A stretch of 64,000 bases of DNA from positions 644,306,898-644,370,897 of the forward strand of contig CM048746.1 in the NCBI GenBank assembly GCA_026315105.1, written 5' to 3'. Within the stretch, counting starts at the first letter, position 1. Each line of letters starts with the position of its first letter. Below are positions 52,882-63,550 of this stretch, in pieces. The position numbers and the translations under genes were made by a program. The DNA comes from Locusta migratoria. Its lineage: Eukaryota > Arthropoda > Insecta > Orthoptera > Acrididae. A model generated the notes under the pieces. The model was not told the DNA's origin. It made no database searches and saw nothing but the letters and a program-made list of their open reading frames with translations.

Positions 52882-53126
52882 TAATGAATAACAGTGTCAG
52901 AAACGTATTGGGGGCCAAGGTGAAAAAACAAATCTTGGTATTCTCACGCGGTGTCCTCTCATTATTTATGACGACATAACTCCTGAACTATGTGTCCCGT
53001 TCTTTTGTTTTTGCTTCTAGAACCTTCGTAGGCTTAAGATGGAAAGTTCATCAAAGCTTCATTGCAATCGAATGAATGGTGTATGAAAAAATAGAGGACA
53101 TACAGACAGACATTCATTTATATATA

Positions 53127-54687
53127 CACTACTGGCCATTAAAATTGTTACACCAAGAAGAAATGAGATGGTAAACGGGTATTCATTGGACAAATATACT
53201 AGAACTGATATGTGATTACATTTCCACGCAATTTGGGTGCATAATTCCTGAGAGATCAGTACCCAGAACAACCACCTCTGGTCGTAATAACGGCCTTGAT
53301 ATGCCTGGGCATTGAGTCAAACGGAGCTTGGATGGTGTGTACAGGTACAGATGCCCATGCAGCTTCAACACGATACCACGGTTCATCAAGAGTAGTTAGT
53401 GACTGGCGTATTGTGACGATCCAGTTGCTCGGCCACCATTCACCAAGCGTTTTTAATTGCTGAGAGATCTGGAGAATGTGCTACCAGAGCATCCATCAGT
53501 CGAACATTTTCCGTATCCCGAAAGGCCCGTACAGGACCTGCAACATGCGGTCGTGCATTATCCTGCTGAAATGTACGGTTTCGCAATGTTCGAATAAGGG
53601 GTAGAGCCACCGGTCGTAACACATCCGAAATGTAACGGCCACTGTTCAAAATGCCGTCGATGCGAACAAGAGGTGACCGAAACGTGTAACCAATGACACC
53701 CCATACCACCACGTCGGGTGATACGCCAGTATGCCGATGATGAAAACACGCATACAATGTGCGTTCACCGTGATATCGCCAAATACGGCTGCTGTTATCA
53801 CAACCTGAATTCATCCGAAAAAATGACGTTTTGCCATTCGTGCACCCAGGTTCCTCACAGGCGCTATTATTTGTGAAGCAGCGTCAAGGGTAACCGCAGC
53901 CATGGTCTCCGAGCTGATAGCCCATGCTGCTGCAAATGTCCAAATATTCAAATGTTTGTAAAGTCTATGGGACTTAACTACGGGGTCATCAGTCCCTAAA
54001 CTTACGAACTACTTATGAACTAGGACGGCACAAATATCCATGCCCGAGGGGGGATTCGAACCCCCGACCGTAGTGGCCGTGCAGACCGTGACTGGAGCGC
54101 CTTAGTCCCCTCGGCCACCGCGGCCGGCCTGCAAATGTCGTCGAATTGTTCGTGCAGATGGTTGTTGTCTTGCAAACGTCCCCATCTGTTGACTCAGGGA
54201 TCGAGACGTGGATGCACGACCCGTTACAGCCATGCCGATTAGATGCCTTTCATCTCGACAGCTAGTGATACGAAGTCGTTGGGATCGATCACGGCGTTCC
54301 GTATTGCCCTCCTGAACCCACCGATTCCATATTCTGCTAACAGTCATTGGATCGCGAACATCGCGACCAGGAGTGTCGCGATACGATAAACCGCAATCGC
54401 AATAGGCTACAATTCGACCTTTATGAAAGTCGTAAACGTGATGGTACGCATTTCTACTCTTACACGAGGCATCACAACAACGTTTCACCAGGCAACGCTG
54501 GTCAACTGCCGTTTGTGTGTGAGAAGTCGGTTGGAAACTTTCCTAATGTCAGCCACCGACGCAAATCTTGTGTGAATGCTTTGAAAAGCAAATCATTTGC
54601 ATATGAAAGCAACTTCTTCCTGTCGGTTAAATTCCGCGCATGTAGCACGTCATCTTCGTGGTGTAGCAATTTTAATGGCCAGTAGTG
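53127..54687 (-). mobile_element. Tc1-like element, copy T4 (with SINE insertion)
   Basis: Complete by its ends: CACTACTGGCCATTAAAATT at both sides with TA outside (53125-53126, 54688-54689). Without the SINE it is about 1.36 kb. The minus-strand fragment 54102-54488 gives the N-terminal helix-turn-helix (FHKGRIVAYCDCGLSYRD). 53440-53814 gives GVSPDVVVWGVIGYTFRSPL and FQQDNARPHVAGPVRAF, and SPDLSAIKNAW where the catalytic Glu is replaced by Lys. Frameshifts are present; inactive. Confidence 0.88.
53941..54128 (-). mobile_element. tRNA-derived SINE (family A)
   Basis: Minus-strand head GCCGGCCGCGGTGGCCGAGG. Target duplication CTGCAAATGTC (53930-53940, 54129-54139) within the Tc1 element. Confidence 0.92.
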
Positions 54688-54867
54688 TATGTTTCCATGA
54701 AGGAGATGTTTATAATCTGTTATCCAGTGAATTAGCATGGCGGAGGGTACCTTGCGACTTTCACACTCTAACTTGGCGCATTAATGTATGGTTTGATACA
54801 GAGGAGGAAACGGACAGAAAGTGGAGGGAGGACACGGCAGGTATACCCAGGATAACAAGAAACAATT

Positions 54868-54970
54868 TCTGCCGAGGAGGAGCGTCCCAGCGCATTGAGG
54901 CGCTATGGTACGATGCGCGAGGGTTCGAATCCCCCCTTCCGCGGTGGAGTAGTCGAGCGGTCTAAGTTAC
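54868..54970 (+). mobile_element. Two truncated SINE heads
   Basis: GAGGAGGAGCGTCCCAGCG with box B GGTTCGAATCCCCC, joined at once to a second head CCGCGGTGGAGTAGTCGAG that is cut off after AAGTTAC. Confidence 0.65.
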
Positions 54971-55740
54971 TTTGAAACAGCAACACGTGAGTTACAAGGA
55001 GAATATCATAAAGTATGAAAGGGAAGAAGGCCTCTGTCAGTACAGAGCTCGCACCCGAACAAACCTCGGGGTGTTTGGCGGGAGCGGCCGGCTCAACGAA
55101 AACATTCAAATATAGCTTCACGTCTTTGAGAGAAAGGGAAGTAACACGATCACGGCAGCGAACATACACAAAGTGGAGAATTGAGGACAGTTTGGTGTTT
55201 CGACAGCAAGACCCCCCTTCGCCTGTCACAAATTTAAGGGCAGGTGGGGCGGGCCGCAGCCACAAGTAGATGACGGCGTGGGCGCAGCATAGTGCACGGC
55301 CACAAGGAACTAAAAGAAGAGCTGCTTCCATGGTTCGCAATGTAAACACGTTGAAAGACAAGGAACTGCTGATGAAATAATCCACCCGAAAAGACATGCA
55401 ATTTTTTTTTCTATTTTCCAGAATTTACTGATTTCACCGCTTTTTCAACGCTCTTTAAGTGGAAACCATACAACGTACAAAAAATGTTAGAGACATAAGT
55501 TGTGGGTAATTTTCTCCTCTTCATTTTATTACTGGGCCATTTTTGGGTAAATAGCTTGCTTTGCAAGTTATAAGCTGAAAACCACTGACAATTGTGATTT
55601 TTTATTTTTTATGATTTCTCATATTTGTCGATGGAATTTTTTATGGAAAACTTCAGATTCGTATTCTGCACCCCAAAAAACATAAAATAAGCCACTGAAA
55701 ACAATTACACCAAATTTTTCGACTGTGAGTCCTTTTTTTG
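54971..55740. other. No gene seen
   Basis: 54971-55020 is the dispersed repeat also seen at 51565. The frame 55015-55269 has no recognisable domain. 55380-55740 is AT-rich with TAATTTTCTCCTCTTC similar to the 40.7-kb repeat. Confidence 0.4.
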
Positions 55741-56214
55741 CACGGTCTGACTGGACTATTAAGTCATTTCGACGTCGCTTCCTGGACTCGTTCGGGAGCA
55801 AACAGACGCTCCCGGCGCAGCTGTGCTGCAGCTAGCCGCGGCCACGTGCTGGCGGCCAGCACGTGCGTGCGTGCCGGCGGCGCGTCGCGTGCGGCGGCCG
55901 GTGCGCGGGCGTGCGCGCCACTGCGCATGCGCGGGGCGCGCGATGCCATCGTGCGGGCCGGCGCAGTCGATAGCGTCGCGAGGCGCTGCTCTGGAATGGC
56001 CAGCGCTCTGGGCTCGCGTATCCGAGGACGGCGGCTCGTATCCAGCTCCGGCCGTACTGAGCGTGTCCGCGATTTCCCTAAATCACTCGCGCTGAATGCC
56101 GGGCTGGTTCCGTTCACTGTCGGTACCTTCCGCATCCTTAACAAACAGGAATCCGGGCTTTTGCCCCGTCTCCACGTTATCGACGGAACGATAAACACTT
56201 TCCTTCCAATAGCC
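55741..56214. other. CpG-dense island, no gene recognised
   Basis: 55800-56060 is extremely GC- and CpG-rich with CTGCGCATGCGCGG (NRF1-type, 55921). It could be a promoter. Overlapping frames on both strands are compositional. Confidence 0.45.
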
Positions 56215-56297
56215 AACAACTTTAATTGCAAAGAACTCGTGGAAATTAACGTAGGGAAGGCGAACTAGAGGCTACGTTTCATTGAGAAAACCCTAAG
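56215..56297 (+). pseudogene. CR1-like LINE scrap
   Basis: NFNCKELVEINVGKAN, stop, RLRFIEKTLR corresponds to LNGKEHVDNVVGKANQRLRF of the copy at 45942. Confidence 0.6.
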
Positions 56298-56369
56298 GGG
56301 GGGAGGTCCATTAATTACGTGAGATGATTTTGGCGTTTTCCCGACTCCCCTCACCCCGTAGATAGTACA

Positions 56370-56872
56370 GATGTTATCCGCAAGGTCATTTGTATACATC
56401 GTGAACAGCAACAGACCCACGACGCTCCAGCAGTGAATTTAACATCATGTTTTTCAGTTTTTTTTTTTTTGTGCTGTTGTGTGTGTTTGATTGTGGAAGT
56501 AGCTTTCTACCTATTTTCTTAGAATCACATTCTTTGAAACCATTTGGCTATTCCTATCTGTATAATAGTACAAATTTCGCTATCAGTAGCCTCCTGATCA
56601 AGAACAAATTTTTTTTATGGTGTGAAACACGGAGCGAAAAATTTTGCTCTTGATCAGGAGGCTACTGATAGGGAAATCTGAACTATAATACAGATAGGAA
56701 TAGCCAATGGTTTCAAAGAATGTGATTCTAAGAAAATAGGTAGAAAGATACTTCCACAATCTAATGAAAACAGCACAATAAAAACTGAAAAACATTATGT
56801 TAAATACGATGCTGCAGTGTCGCGGGTCCGTTGCTGTTAACGATATATATAAATGACCTTGCGGATAACATC
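56370..56872. repeat. Large hairpin: inverted CR1-derived arms of ~235 bp
   Basis: 56370-56605 and 56643-56872 are inverted repeats (shared blocks GAATCACATTCTTTGAAACC, CAGTAGCCTCCTGATCAAGA, AATGACCTTGCGGATAACAT) around a ~37-bp spacer. The right arm runs into the CR1 body in frame order (TIYINDLADNI). Confidence 0.9.
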
Positions 56873-57712
56873 GGAAGCTCACTGAGGCTGTTTGCGGATG
56901 ATGCTGTAGTATATAGAGAGGTTGTAACAATGGAAAATTGTATTGAAATGCAGGAGGATCTGCATCGAATTGACGCATGATGTAGGGAATGGCAATTGAA
57001 TATCAACGTAGACAAGTGTAATGTGCTGCGAATAAATAGAAAGAAAGATCCTGTATCATTTAGCTACACTATAGCAGGTCAGCAATTGGAAGCAGTTAAT
57101 TCCATAAATTATCTGGGAGTACGCATTATGAGTGATTTAAAATGGAACGACCATATAAAATAAATTGTCGGTAAAGCAGATGCCAGACTTAGATTCATTG
57201 GAAGAATACTAAGGAAATGCAGTCCGAAAACAAAGGAAGTAGGTTACAGTACACTTGTTCGCCCACTGTTTGAATACTGTTCAGCAGTGTGGCATCCGTA
57301 CCAGGTGGGGTTGATAGAAGAAGTAGAAAAGGTTCAACGGAGAGCAGCAGGCTTCGTTACAGGATCATTTGGTAATCGTGAAAGCGTTGCGGAGATGATC
57401 GATAAACTCCAGTGGAAGACTCTGCAGGAGAGACGCTCTGTAGCTCGGTACGGGCTTTTGTCGAAGTTTCGAGAACATACCTTTACCGAGGAGTGTAGCA
57501 GTATATTGGTCCCCCCTACGTATATCTCGCGAAGACATCATGAAGATAAAATTAGAGAGATTAGAGCCCACACAGAACCATTCCGACAATCTTTCTTTCC
57601 GCGAACAATTCGTGACTGAAATAGGAGGGAGAACCGATAGTGGTACTCAAGGTACACTCCGCCACACACCTTCGGATGGCTTGCGGAGTATGGATGCAGA
57701 TGTAGGTGCTAC
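56643..57712 (+). pseudogene. CR1-like LINE, RT end and C-terminus
   Basis: Plus-strand fragments read LTIYINDLADNIGSSLRLFA, DDAVVYREVVTMENC, EWQLNINVDKCNVLRINRKK, NSINYLGVRIMSDLKWNDHI, LVRPLFEYCSAVWHPYQVGL, RRAAGFVTGSFGNRESVAEM and LVPPTYISRRHHEDKIREI. FADD is kept, with several stops. The end is GGATGCAGATGTAGGTGC, a short form of the hexamer tail. Confidence 0.88.
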
Positions 57713-58021
57713 AACTAGCAGAAATTACCTGGGATGTTGGTGACTCTGTATCAGAAGGGCCCCCCCCCCCCCCAAACTGCGACCAAACCCGAACACCCCT
57801 TCCCCGAGATATTAGGTCTTGCTTTCGGAAGATCAATTTATTTTGTATACAAACATTGGTTTATTGTTTTTTATTTCACGTTTTTTTAAATGGTTTTATA
57901 ACCGTCACAGACTGGCCAAAAGTACTAATTTTTCACCCCTCCCTCCAGAAATTTCAATGACGCAGTTTGCTTCACGACTCCCACCCCCTCCGCATATGGG
58001 CACTTCTGTCCGGCATGTTAG
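57713..58021. other. No gene; poly-C run
   Basis: Sequence between two convergent CR1 tails. C run at 57761-57774. Confidence 0.5.
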
Positions 58022-58582
58022 TCTACATCTACATTTATACTCCGCAAGCCACCCAATAGGTGTGTGGCGGGAGGGTACCTTGAGTACCACTATCGGTTCT
58101 CCCTCCTACTCCAGTCCCGTATTGTTCGCGAAAAGAAAGATTGTCGGTATGCATCTGTGTAAAGAAATGTTCTCGGAACTTGGACAAAAGCGCATACGGA
58201 GCGACATAGCATCTCTCCTGCAGAGTCTTCGATTGGAGTTTGTCGATCATCTCCGTAACGCTTTCACGATTACCAAACGATCCTGTAACGAAGCGCGCTG
58301 CTCTCCGTTGGATCTTTTCTACTTCCTCTCTCGACCCCACCTGGTACGCATCCCACACTGGTGAGCAGTATTCAAGCTGTGGGCGAACAAGTGTACTGTA
58401 ACCTACTTCCTTTGTTTTCGGACTGCACTTCCTTAGTATTCTTCCAATGAGTCTAAATCTGGCATCTGCTTTACCGACGATTGATTTTATAAGGTCGTTC
58501 CACATCACTCCTAATGCCTACTTCCAGATAATTTATGGAATTAACTTCTTCCAGTTGCTGACCCTCTATAGTGTAGCTAAAT
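58022..58582 (-). pseudogene. CR1-like LINE, C-terminal part
   Basis: The minus strand reads WNDLIKSIVGKADARFRLIG, TLVRPQLEYCSPVWDAYQVG, RRAARFVTGSFGNRESVTEM, SLSFREQYGTGVGGRTDSGT. The sequence is close to the copy at 57120-57690 and tail to tail with it. The ACATCTACATTTATACTCCG end is the complement of the family tail. Confidence 0.88.
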
Positions 58583-59135
58583 GATACAGTCTATGATTGA
58601 TCGTATGAGTGGGTCGCCGACGCCCTCGCGCAGAGGTTGGGCTGTTCCCTTCCCGCGGCTCGGCAGCAGGTGTGAGGCCCGCCTGCTAATTGAGGTGGAG
58701 CGGCGCGCGTTCCACGGCGACGCCAGCGCCAGCGCCGCGGCGGCGGCCGGCGCAATTAAGCGCCACGGGCCGGGGATTCCCGGCGCCGCCACAAAGCCGT
58801 GTGGCGCGGCGCCTCGCACCTCGGCTGCCTGTGTCCGGACACCCGGGCTTCCCCCCACCCCCAAAGCCCGCCATGTGAGGCGCGGATCACTTGCTGTGGG
58901 GAGCGTTAAAGCTGCCGGCACACTCGGGCGGCTGTGGACGCAGCCTCCTATTGCCTTAACGACAGTGGTTCACATTCCTTTTGTAGCGGGACCAGTGGCG
59001 GCTGGTGCTCCACCTTACTGCGGGTTCACTTCTTTGAGTGCCGGGTCTCGATAGTGGTGCCGTCCGCCGCCCCTTCCCCCTCAGCTTGTCGATGTTTCGG
59101 TTCTCCCCCCCCTCCCCTCCTTTTCCCACTCTGCA
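58583..59135. other. GC-rich unique-looking segment, no gene
   Basis: 58610-58930 is CpG-rich with GGCGCAATTAAGCGCC (58748), an AT core in a GC palindrome. No domain. Confidence 0.4.
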
Positions 59136-60813
59136 TCCAAACCGCACCACTGTGAGTGGTGCTGAGGAAAGCTCACCGGTTTGGCAACCCCCTTTCCTGC
59201 TCGGCATCCAAAGGTACATTTTGCCGCACCTCTATGAGTGGCGCTGCGGTAAAGCTCACCAGTTTGCCACCTCCCCCTTTCCCGCTCGGCATCCAAACTG
59301 TTAGTGGCGCTCGGGGAAAACTCGCCGGTTTGCCACCCCCCCCCTTTTCCTGCTCGGCATCCAAAGATACATTTTGCCACAACTCTGTGAGTGGCGCTGG
59401 GGGAAAACTCACCAGTTTACCACCACCCCCCTTTCCCGCTCGGCATCCAAAGATACATTTTGCTGCATCTCTGTGAATGGCGCTGGGGGAAAACTCACCG
59501 GTTTGTCACCCCCTTTTCCCGCTCGGCATCCAAAGATACATTTTGCTGCATCTCTGTGAATGGCGCTGGGGGAAAACTCACCGGTTTGTCACCCCCCCTT
59601 TCCCACTCGGCATCCAAAGATACATTTTGCTGCATCTCTGTGAATGGCGCTGGGGGCAAACTCGCCGGTTTGCCACCCCCCCTTTCCCGCTCGGCATCCA
59701 AAGATACATTTTGCTGCATCTCTGTGAATGGCGCTGGGGGAAAACTCGCCGGTTTGCCACCCCCCCTTTCCCGCTCGGCATCCAAAGATACATTTTGCTG
59801 CATCTCTGTGAATGGCGCTGGGGGAAAACTCACCGGTTTGTCACCCCCTTTTCCCGCTCGGCATCCAAAGATACATTTTGCTGCATCTCTGTGAGTGGCA
59901 CTGGGGGAAAACTCACCGGTTTATCACCCCCCCCCCTTTCCTGCTCGGCATCCAAAGATACATTTTGCTGCATCTCTGTGAATGGCGCTGGAGGGAAACT
60001 CTCCGGTTTGTCACCCCCCCTTTCCCGCTCGGCATCCAAAGATACATTTTGCTGCATCTCTGTGAATGGCGCTGGGGGATAACTCACCGGTTTGTCACCC
60101 CCCCCCCTTTCCCACTCGGCATCCAAAGATACATTTTGCTGCATCTCTGTGAATGGCGCTGGGGGAAAACTCACCGGTTTGTCACCGCCCCTTTCCCGCT
60201 CGGCATCCAAAGATAAATTTTGCTGCATCTCCGTGAGTGGCGCTGGGTGAAAACTCACCAGTTTGCCACCCCCCCCTTTCCCGCTCGGCATCCAAAGATA
60301 CATTTTGGCGCACCTCTGTGAGTGGCGCTGGGGGAAAGCTAACCTGTTTGCCACCTCCCCCTTTCCCGCTCGGCATCCAAAGATACATTTTGGCGCACCT
60401 CTGTGAGTGGCACTGGGGGAAAGCTAACCTGTTTGCCACCTCCTCCTTTCCCGCTCGGCATCCAAAGATACATTTTGCAGCACCTCTATTTTGCCGCACC
60501 TCTGTGAGTGGTGCTGGTGCTGGGCGAGAACTCACCGGTTTGCCAACCCTCCCCCTTTCCCGCTCGGCATCCAAAGATACATTTTGCCGCACCTCTGTGA
60601 GTGGCGCTTGGCGAAAACTCACCAGTTTGCCGCCCCCCTTTCCTGCTCGGCATCCAAAGATACATTTTGCCCCATCTCTGTGAGTGGCGCTGGGGGAAAA
60701 CTCACCGGTTTGCCACCCTTCCCTTTCCCGCTCGGCATCCAAAGATACAGTTCGCTGCACCTCTCTGAGTGGCGCTGGGGGAAAACTCACTGGTTTGCCA
60801 CCCCCTCCCCCCC
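59136..60813. repeat. ~84-bp tandem repeat, 19 units
   Basis: CTCGGCATCCAAA(GATACATTTTG) recurs at 59202, 59287, 59355, 59441 and so on to 60733, mostly 83-87 bp apart (one 68, one 109). The unit has TGTGAATGGCGCTGGGGGA, AAACTCACCGGTTTG and a C run of variable length. Because 84 is divisible by three and the unit lacks stops in several frames, long frames (up to 235 codons) arise on both strands. They are repeat translations, not evidence of a gene. Confidence 0.95.
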
Positions 60814-60992
60814 TTTCGATATATTTTCGTTCAAAGATCTGCAGAATATCTTACCTCGGCTTGTTTGCGCTTGCTTCAACCAAGCCGAAGCCTACCAGGC
60901 TTCTTTATTTCACACTTATGTTCCAATCTTAAAGCCGAGCAATTTGTTTCTAAAAGATACTGGAAGTAGTTCATTTTTCAAAATGCTCAAAT

Positions 60993-61178
60993 CCAATGTT
61001 CAAATGTTTATAAAGCTTATGGGACTTCGGGGTCATGTGTTCTTACAAACTACTTATGAACTACCTGATACTAAATACAGCACAAACATCGATGCCCGAG
61101 AGGGGATTCGAACCCCCGACGGGGAATGGCCTCGTGCATCGCAGCATAGCGCCTCAATGCGCTCAGCCACTCCGATAA
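60993..61178 (-). mobile_element. tRNA-derived SINE (family A)
   Basis: Minus strand ATCGGAGTGGCTGAGCGC with box B GGTTCGAATCCCC and tail ATAAGCTTTATAAACATTTG. The head is shorter than usual. No clear target duplication. Confidence 0.8.
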
Positions 61179-61361
61179 TAAACATCAAGAATGTATGATT
61201 ATGCACATGAACACTAAAACACAGTAAGTTACTGATTACCTTGTTAAGTGACTGTAACAAAATTATGAAGAAAGAAGCTACCTTCTGGTCACGTGATAGA
61301 GTAAGCAGCACCCCGTCCTAACCTTACACATGCATAAAGGCTGCTCTCCCCCACATCTTTT

Positions 61362-62490
61362 CAAACAGTTAAATATTCTGAAGCAAGCAGGAGTAAAATA
61401 TAGGGAACGTAAGGTTATTTACAACTTGTACAAAAACCAGACAGCGGTTGTCAGAGTTGAAGGGCATGAAAGGGATGCAGTGGTTGGAAAGGGAGTAAGA
61501 CAGGGTTGTAGCCTTTCCCCAATGTTATTCAATTTGTACATTGAGCAAGCTATAAAGGAAAGCAAGGAGAAATTTGGTGAAGGAATTAAAGTTCAGGGGG
61601 AAGAATTAAAAACATTGCGTTTTGCCGACGACATACCTTGACTAAAAGAAGGGATAGATTGGTAGGACACATTCTTAGACATCAAGGAATTGTGAATTTA
61701 GCGTTGGAGGGAAGTGTATGGGGAAAAAATCGCAGATACAGCAAAGGACCTGGAAGAGCAATTGAACGGAATGGACAGTGTGCTGAAAGGTGCATATAAG
61801 ATGAACATTAACAAGAGCAAAACTAGGGTAATGGAGTGCAGTGTAAGAAAATCAGGTGATGCTGAAGGAATTAGATTGGGAAACGAAGCAATAAAGGAGG
61901 TAGACGAGTTTTGTTACTTGGGCAGTAAAATAACAAATGATGGTCGGAGTACAGAGGATATAAAATGCAGAATGGCAATAGGTAGAAAACGTTCTTCAAA
62001 AAGAGAAATTTGTTAACATCGAATATTGATTTAAACCTAAGGAAGTCCTTTCTGAAGGCATTTGTATGGAGTGTTGCCTTGTATGGAAGTGAGACATGGA
62101 CGATTAACAGTGCGGACAGGAAGAGGATTGAGGCTTTTGAAATATGGTGCTACAGAAGAATGCTGAAGATTAGGTGGGTGGATCGCGTAACTAACGAGGA
62201 GGTACTGAACAGAATTGGGGAGAAAAGGAATTTCTGGCATACCTTGACTAAAAGAAGGGATAGATTGGTAGGACACATTCTTAGACATCAAGGAATTGTG
62301 AATTTAGCGTTGGAGGGAAGTGTATGGGGAAAAAATCGCAGGGGAAGACCAAGAGATGGATACAGTAAGCAGATACAGACAGATGTAGGTTGTCGCTCTT
62401 ATGTGGAGATGAAGAGGCTTGCTCAGGATAGGGTATTGTGGAGAGCTGCATCAAACCAGTCTCCGGACTGAAGACCACAACAACAACAAC
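61362..62490 (+). mobile_element. RTE-like LINE, copy 3, with internal transposed duplication
   Basis: 5' truncated. The frame reads LKQAGVKYRERKVIYNLYKN, GVRQGCSLSPMLFNLYIEQ and LRFADDI, then is cut by a foreign 104-bp block (61632-61735) that replaces about 17 bp. It resumes with TAKDLEEQLNGMDSVLKGAY. Beyond a frameshift near 61988 the C-terminus is open (WSVALYGSETWTI, KIRWVDRVTNEEVLNRIGEK, RRGRPRDGYS, to QSPD). The 3' tail is CAACAACAACAAC. The block equals 62238-62341 of the same copy. Confidence 0.9.
61632..61735 (+). repeat. 104-bp block duplicated from 62238-62341
   Basis: I see no difference between the two 104-bp stretches (starting CATACCTTGACTAAAAG, ending AAAAATCGCAG). They are 606 bp apart in direct orientation. 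Confidence 0.95.
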
Positions 62491-63210
62491 AAATATTTAT
62501 TACACCTAAGAGTCTAAATGTCATCTACCTTCAAAATCACATTTGCTAAAATGCCCAAAGATATGTAGCAAGTAACAATACAAAAGTCATTGATGTTCCC
62601 TAGCCGTTAAAAAGAAGATCGAGGGTTTTTTTTTCTTTTAAGTATTTGTAGCCAGTCTCGAACCCACTGCCTTCGACACCGAACCGCAATGCCGCTAATC
62701 ACACGACTATTCTTGATATGTGGAGGATGATGACTTCGTAATTATTCATGATGCATATACTGAAAGCTTTTACAGTTGAAGCGTCATTAACTTGGTAGAT
62801 ATAAGATATTTTACCAAATGTTTTTGATGAATCTTCAATGCGCTAAAAAACAAACATGAAGGGGATGTTACTTTAACTGGAGTATTTGCACATGCGCAAT
62901 GAGAGGTGTGCAGTTCCTTTATTGTCTTGCTTCGGTACCATCCGTGCGTAGCCGCCAGGGCTCGAGTCGCCAGGAGCTGGCGTCTCTACCAGCTCCACCG
63001 TCAATGTTAAAAGCGGCACTTCCCCCCCGCCCCTCCTTGCCATGGGAGCGCCCATATGCTGTCTCCAGGGGGTTCAGAAGAGAATTTGAACCTCAGCCAC
63101 GCATGCGCATTGCAACGCTGCGGCCACTGCCGCCTGTATTAAAAGCGGCCGCGCGACTCGTATACGTTCTGTCTCCGCAACATGAAACGTCTCTCATGTT
63201 ACAAAAATAG
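62491..63210. other. No gene; tRNA-like relic
   Basis: 62634-62715 (minus) has GTGTGATTAGCGGCATTGCG and GGGTTCGAGACTGGC, a tRNA-derived head. 62880-63190 is GC-rich with two TTAAAAGCGGC blocks (63007, 63139). No coding domain. Confidence 0.45.
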
Positions 63211-63402
63211 CCGCGGTGGAGTAGCTGAGCGGTCTAAAGCGTCTCGCTGCTGAGCGCGCGGTTGCTTGCCGTGGAGGTTCGAGTCCTTCCTGGGGCATGG
63301 GTGTGTGTGTTGTCCTTAGGTTAGTTTACCTAGGTTTGAGTAGTTTGTAAGCTACGGACTGATGACCACGCAGTTTAGTCCGATATATTTAAAAACATTT
63401 GA
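63211..63402 (+). mobile_element. tRNA-derived SINE (family A variant)
   Basis: Head GCCGCGGTGGAGTAGCTGAG, box B GGTTCGAGTCCTTCC, tail ATATTTAAAAACATTTGAAC. Confidence 0.88.
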
Positions 63403-63485
63403 ACATTTTTTTTAGAAAAATACTTCTCATGTGCATATAATATTATGTGATAGAAGAACACGTTTTACTTTATTTTATTTTAATT

Positions 63486-63488
<3 letters not shown>

Positions 63489-63549
<61 letters not shown>
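63489..63549. repeat. Poly-T run, 61 bases
   Basis: Uninterrupted T run, the longest homopolymer of the window. Confidence 0.9.

Positions 63550-63550
<1 letters not shown>

Noticed and set aside
55738..56268. 176- and 155-codon overlapping frames as genes
   Set aside because: Both strands are open over the same CpG island; no domain, Arg/Ala-rich by composition.
59136..60813. CRISPR-like array
   Set aside because: Units are contiguous tandem repeats without unique spacers, and the genome is eukaryotic.
59391..61198. Frames of up to 235 codons over the 84-bp array as repeat proteins
   Set aside because: Several frames on both strands are open at once, which follows from unit length and composition.
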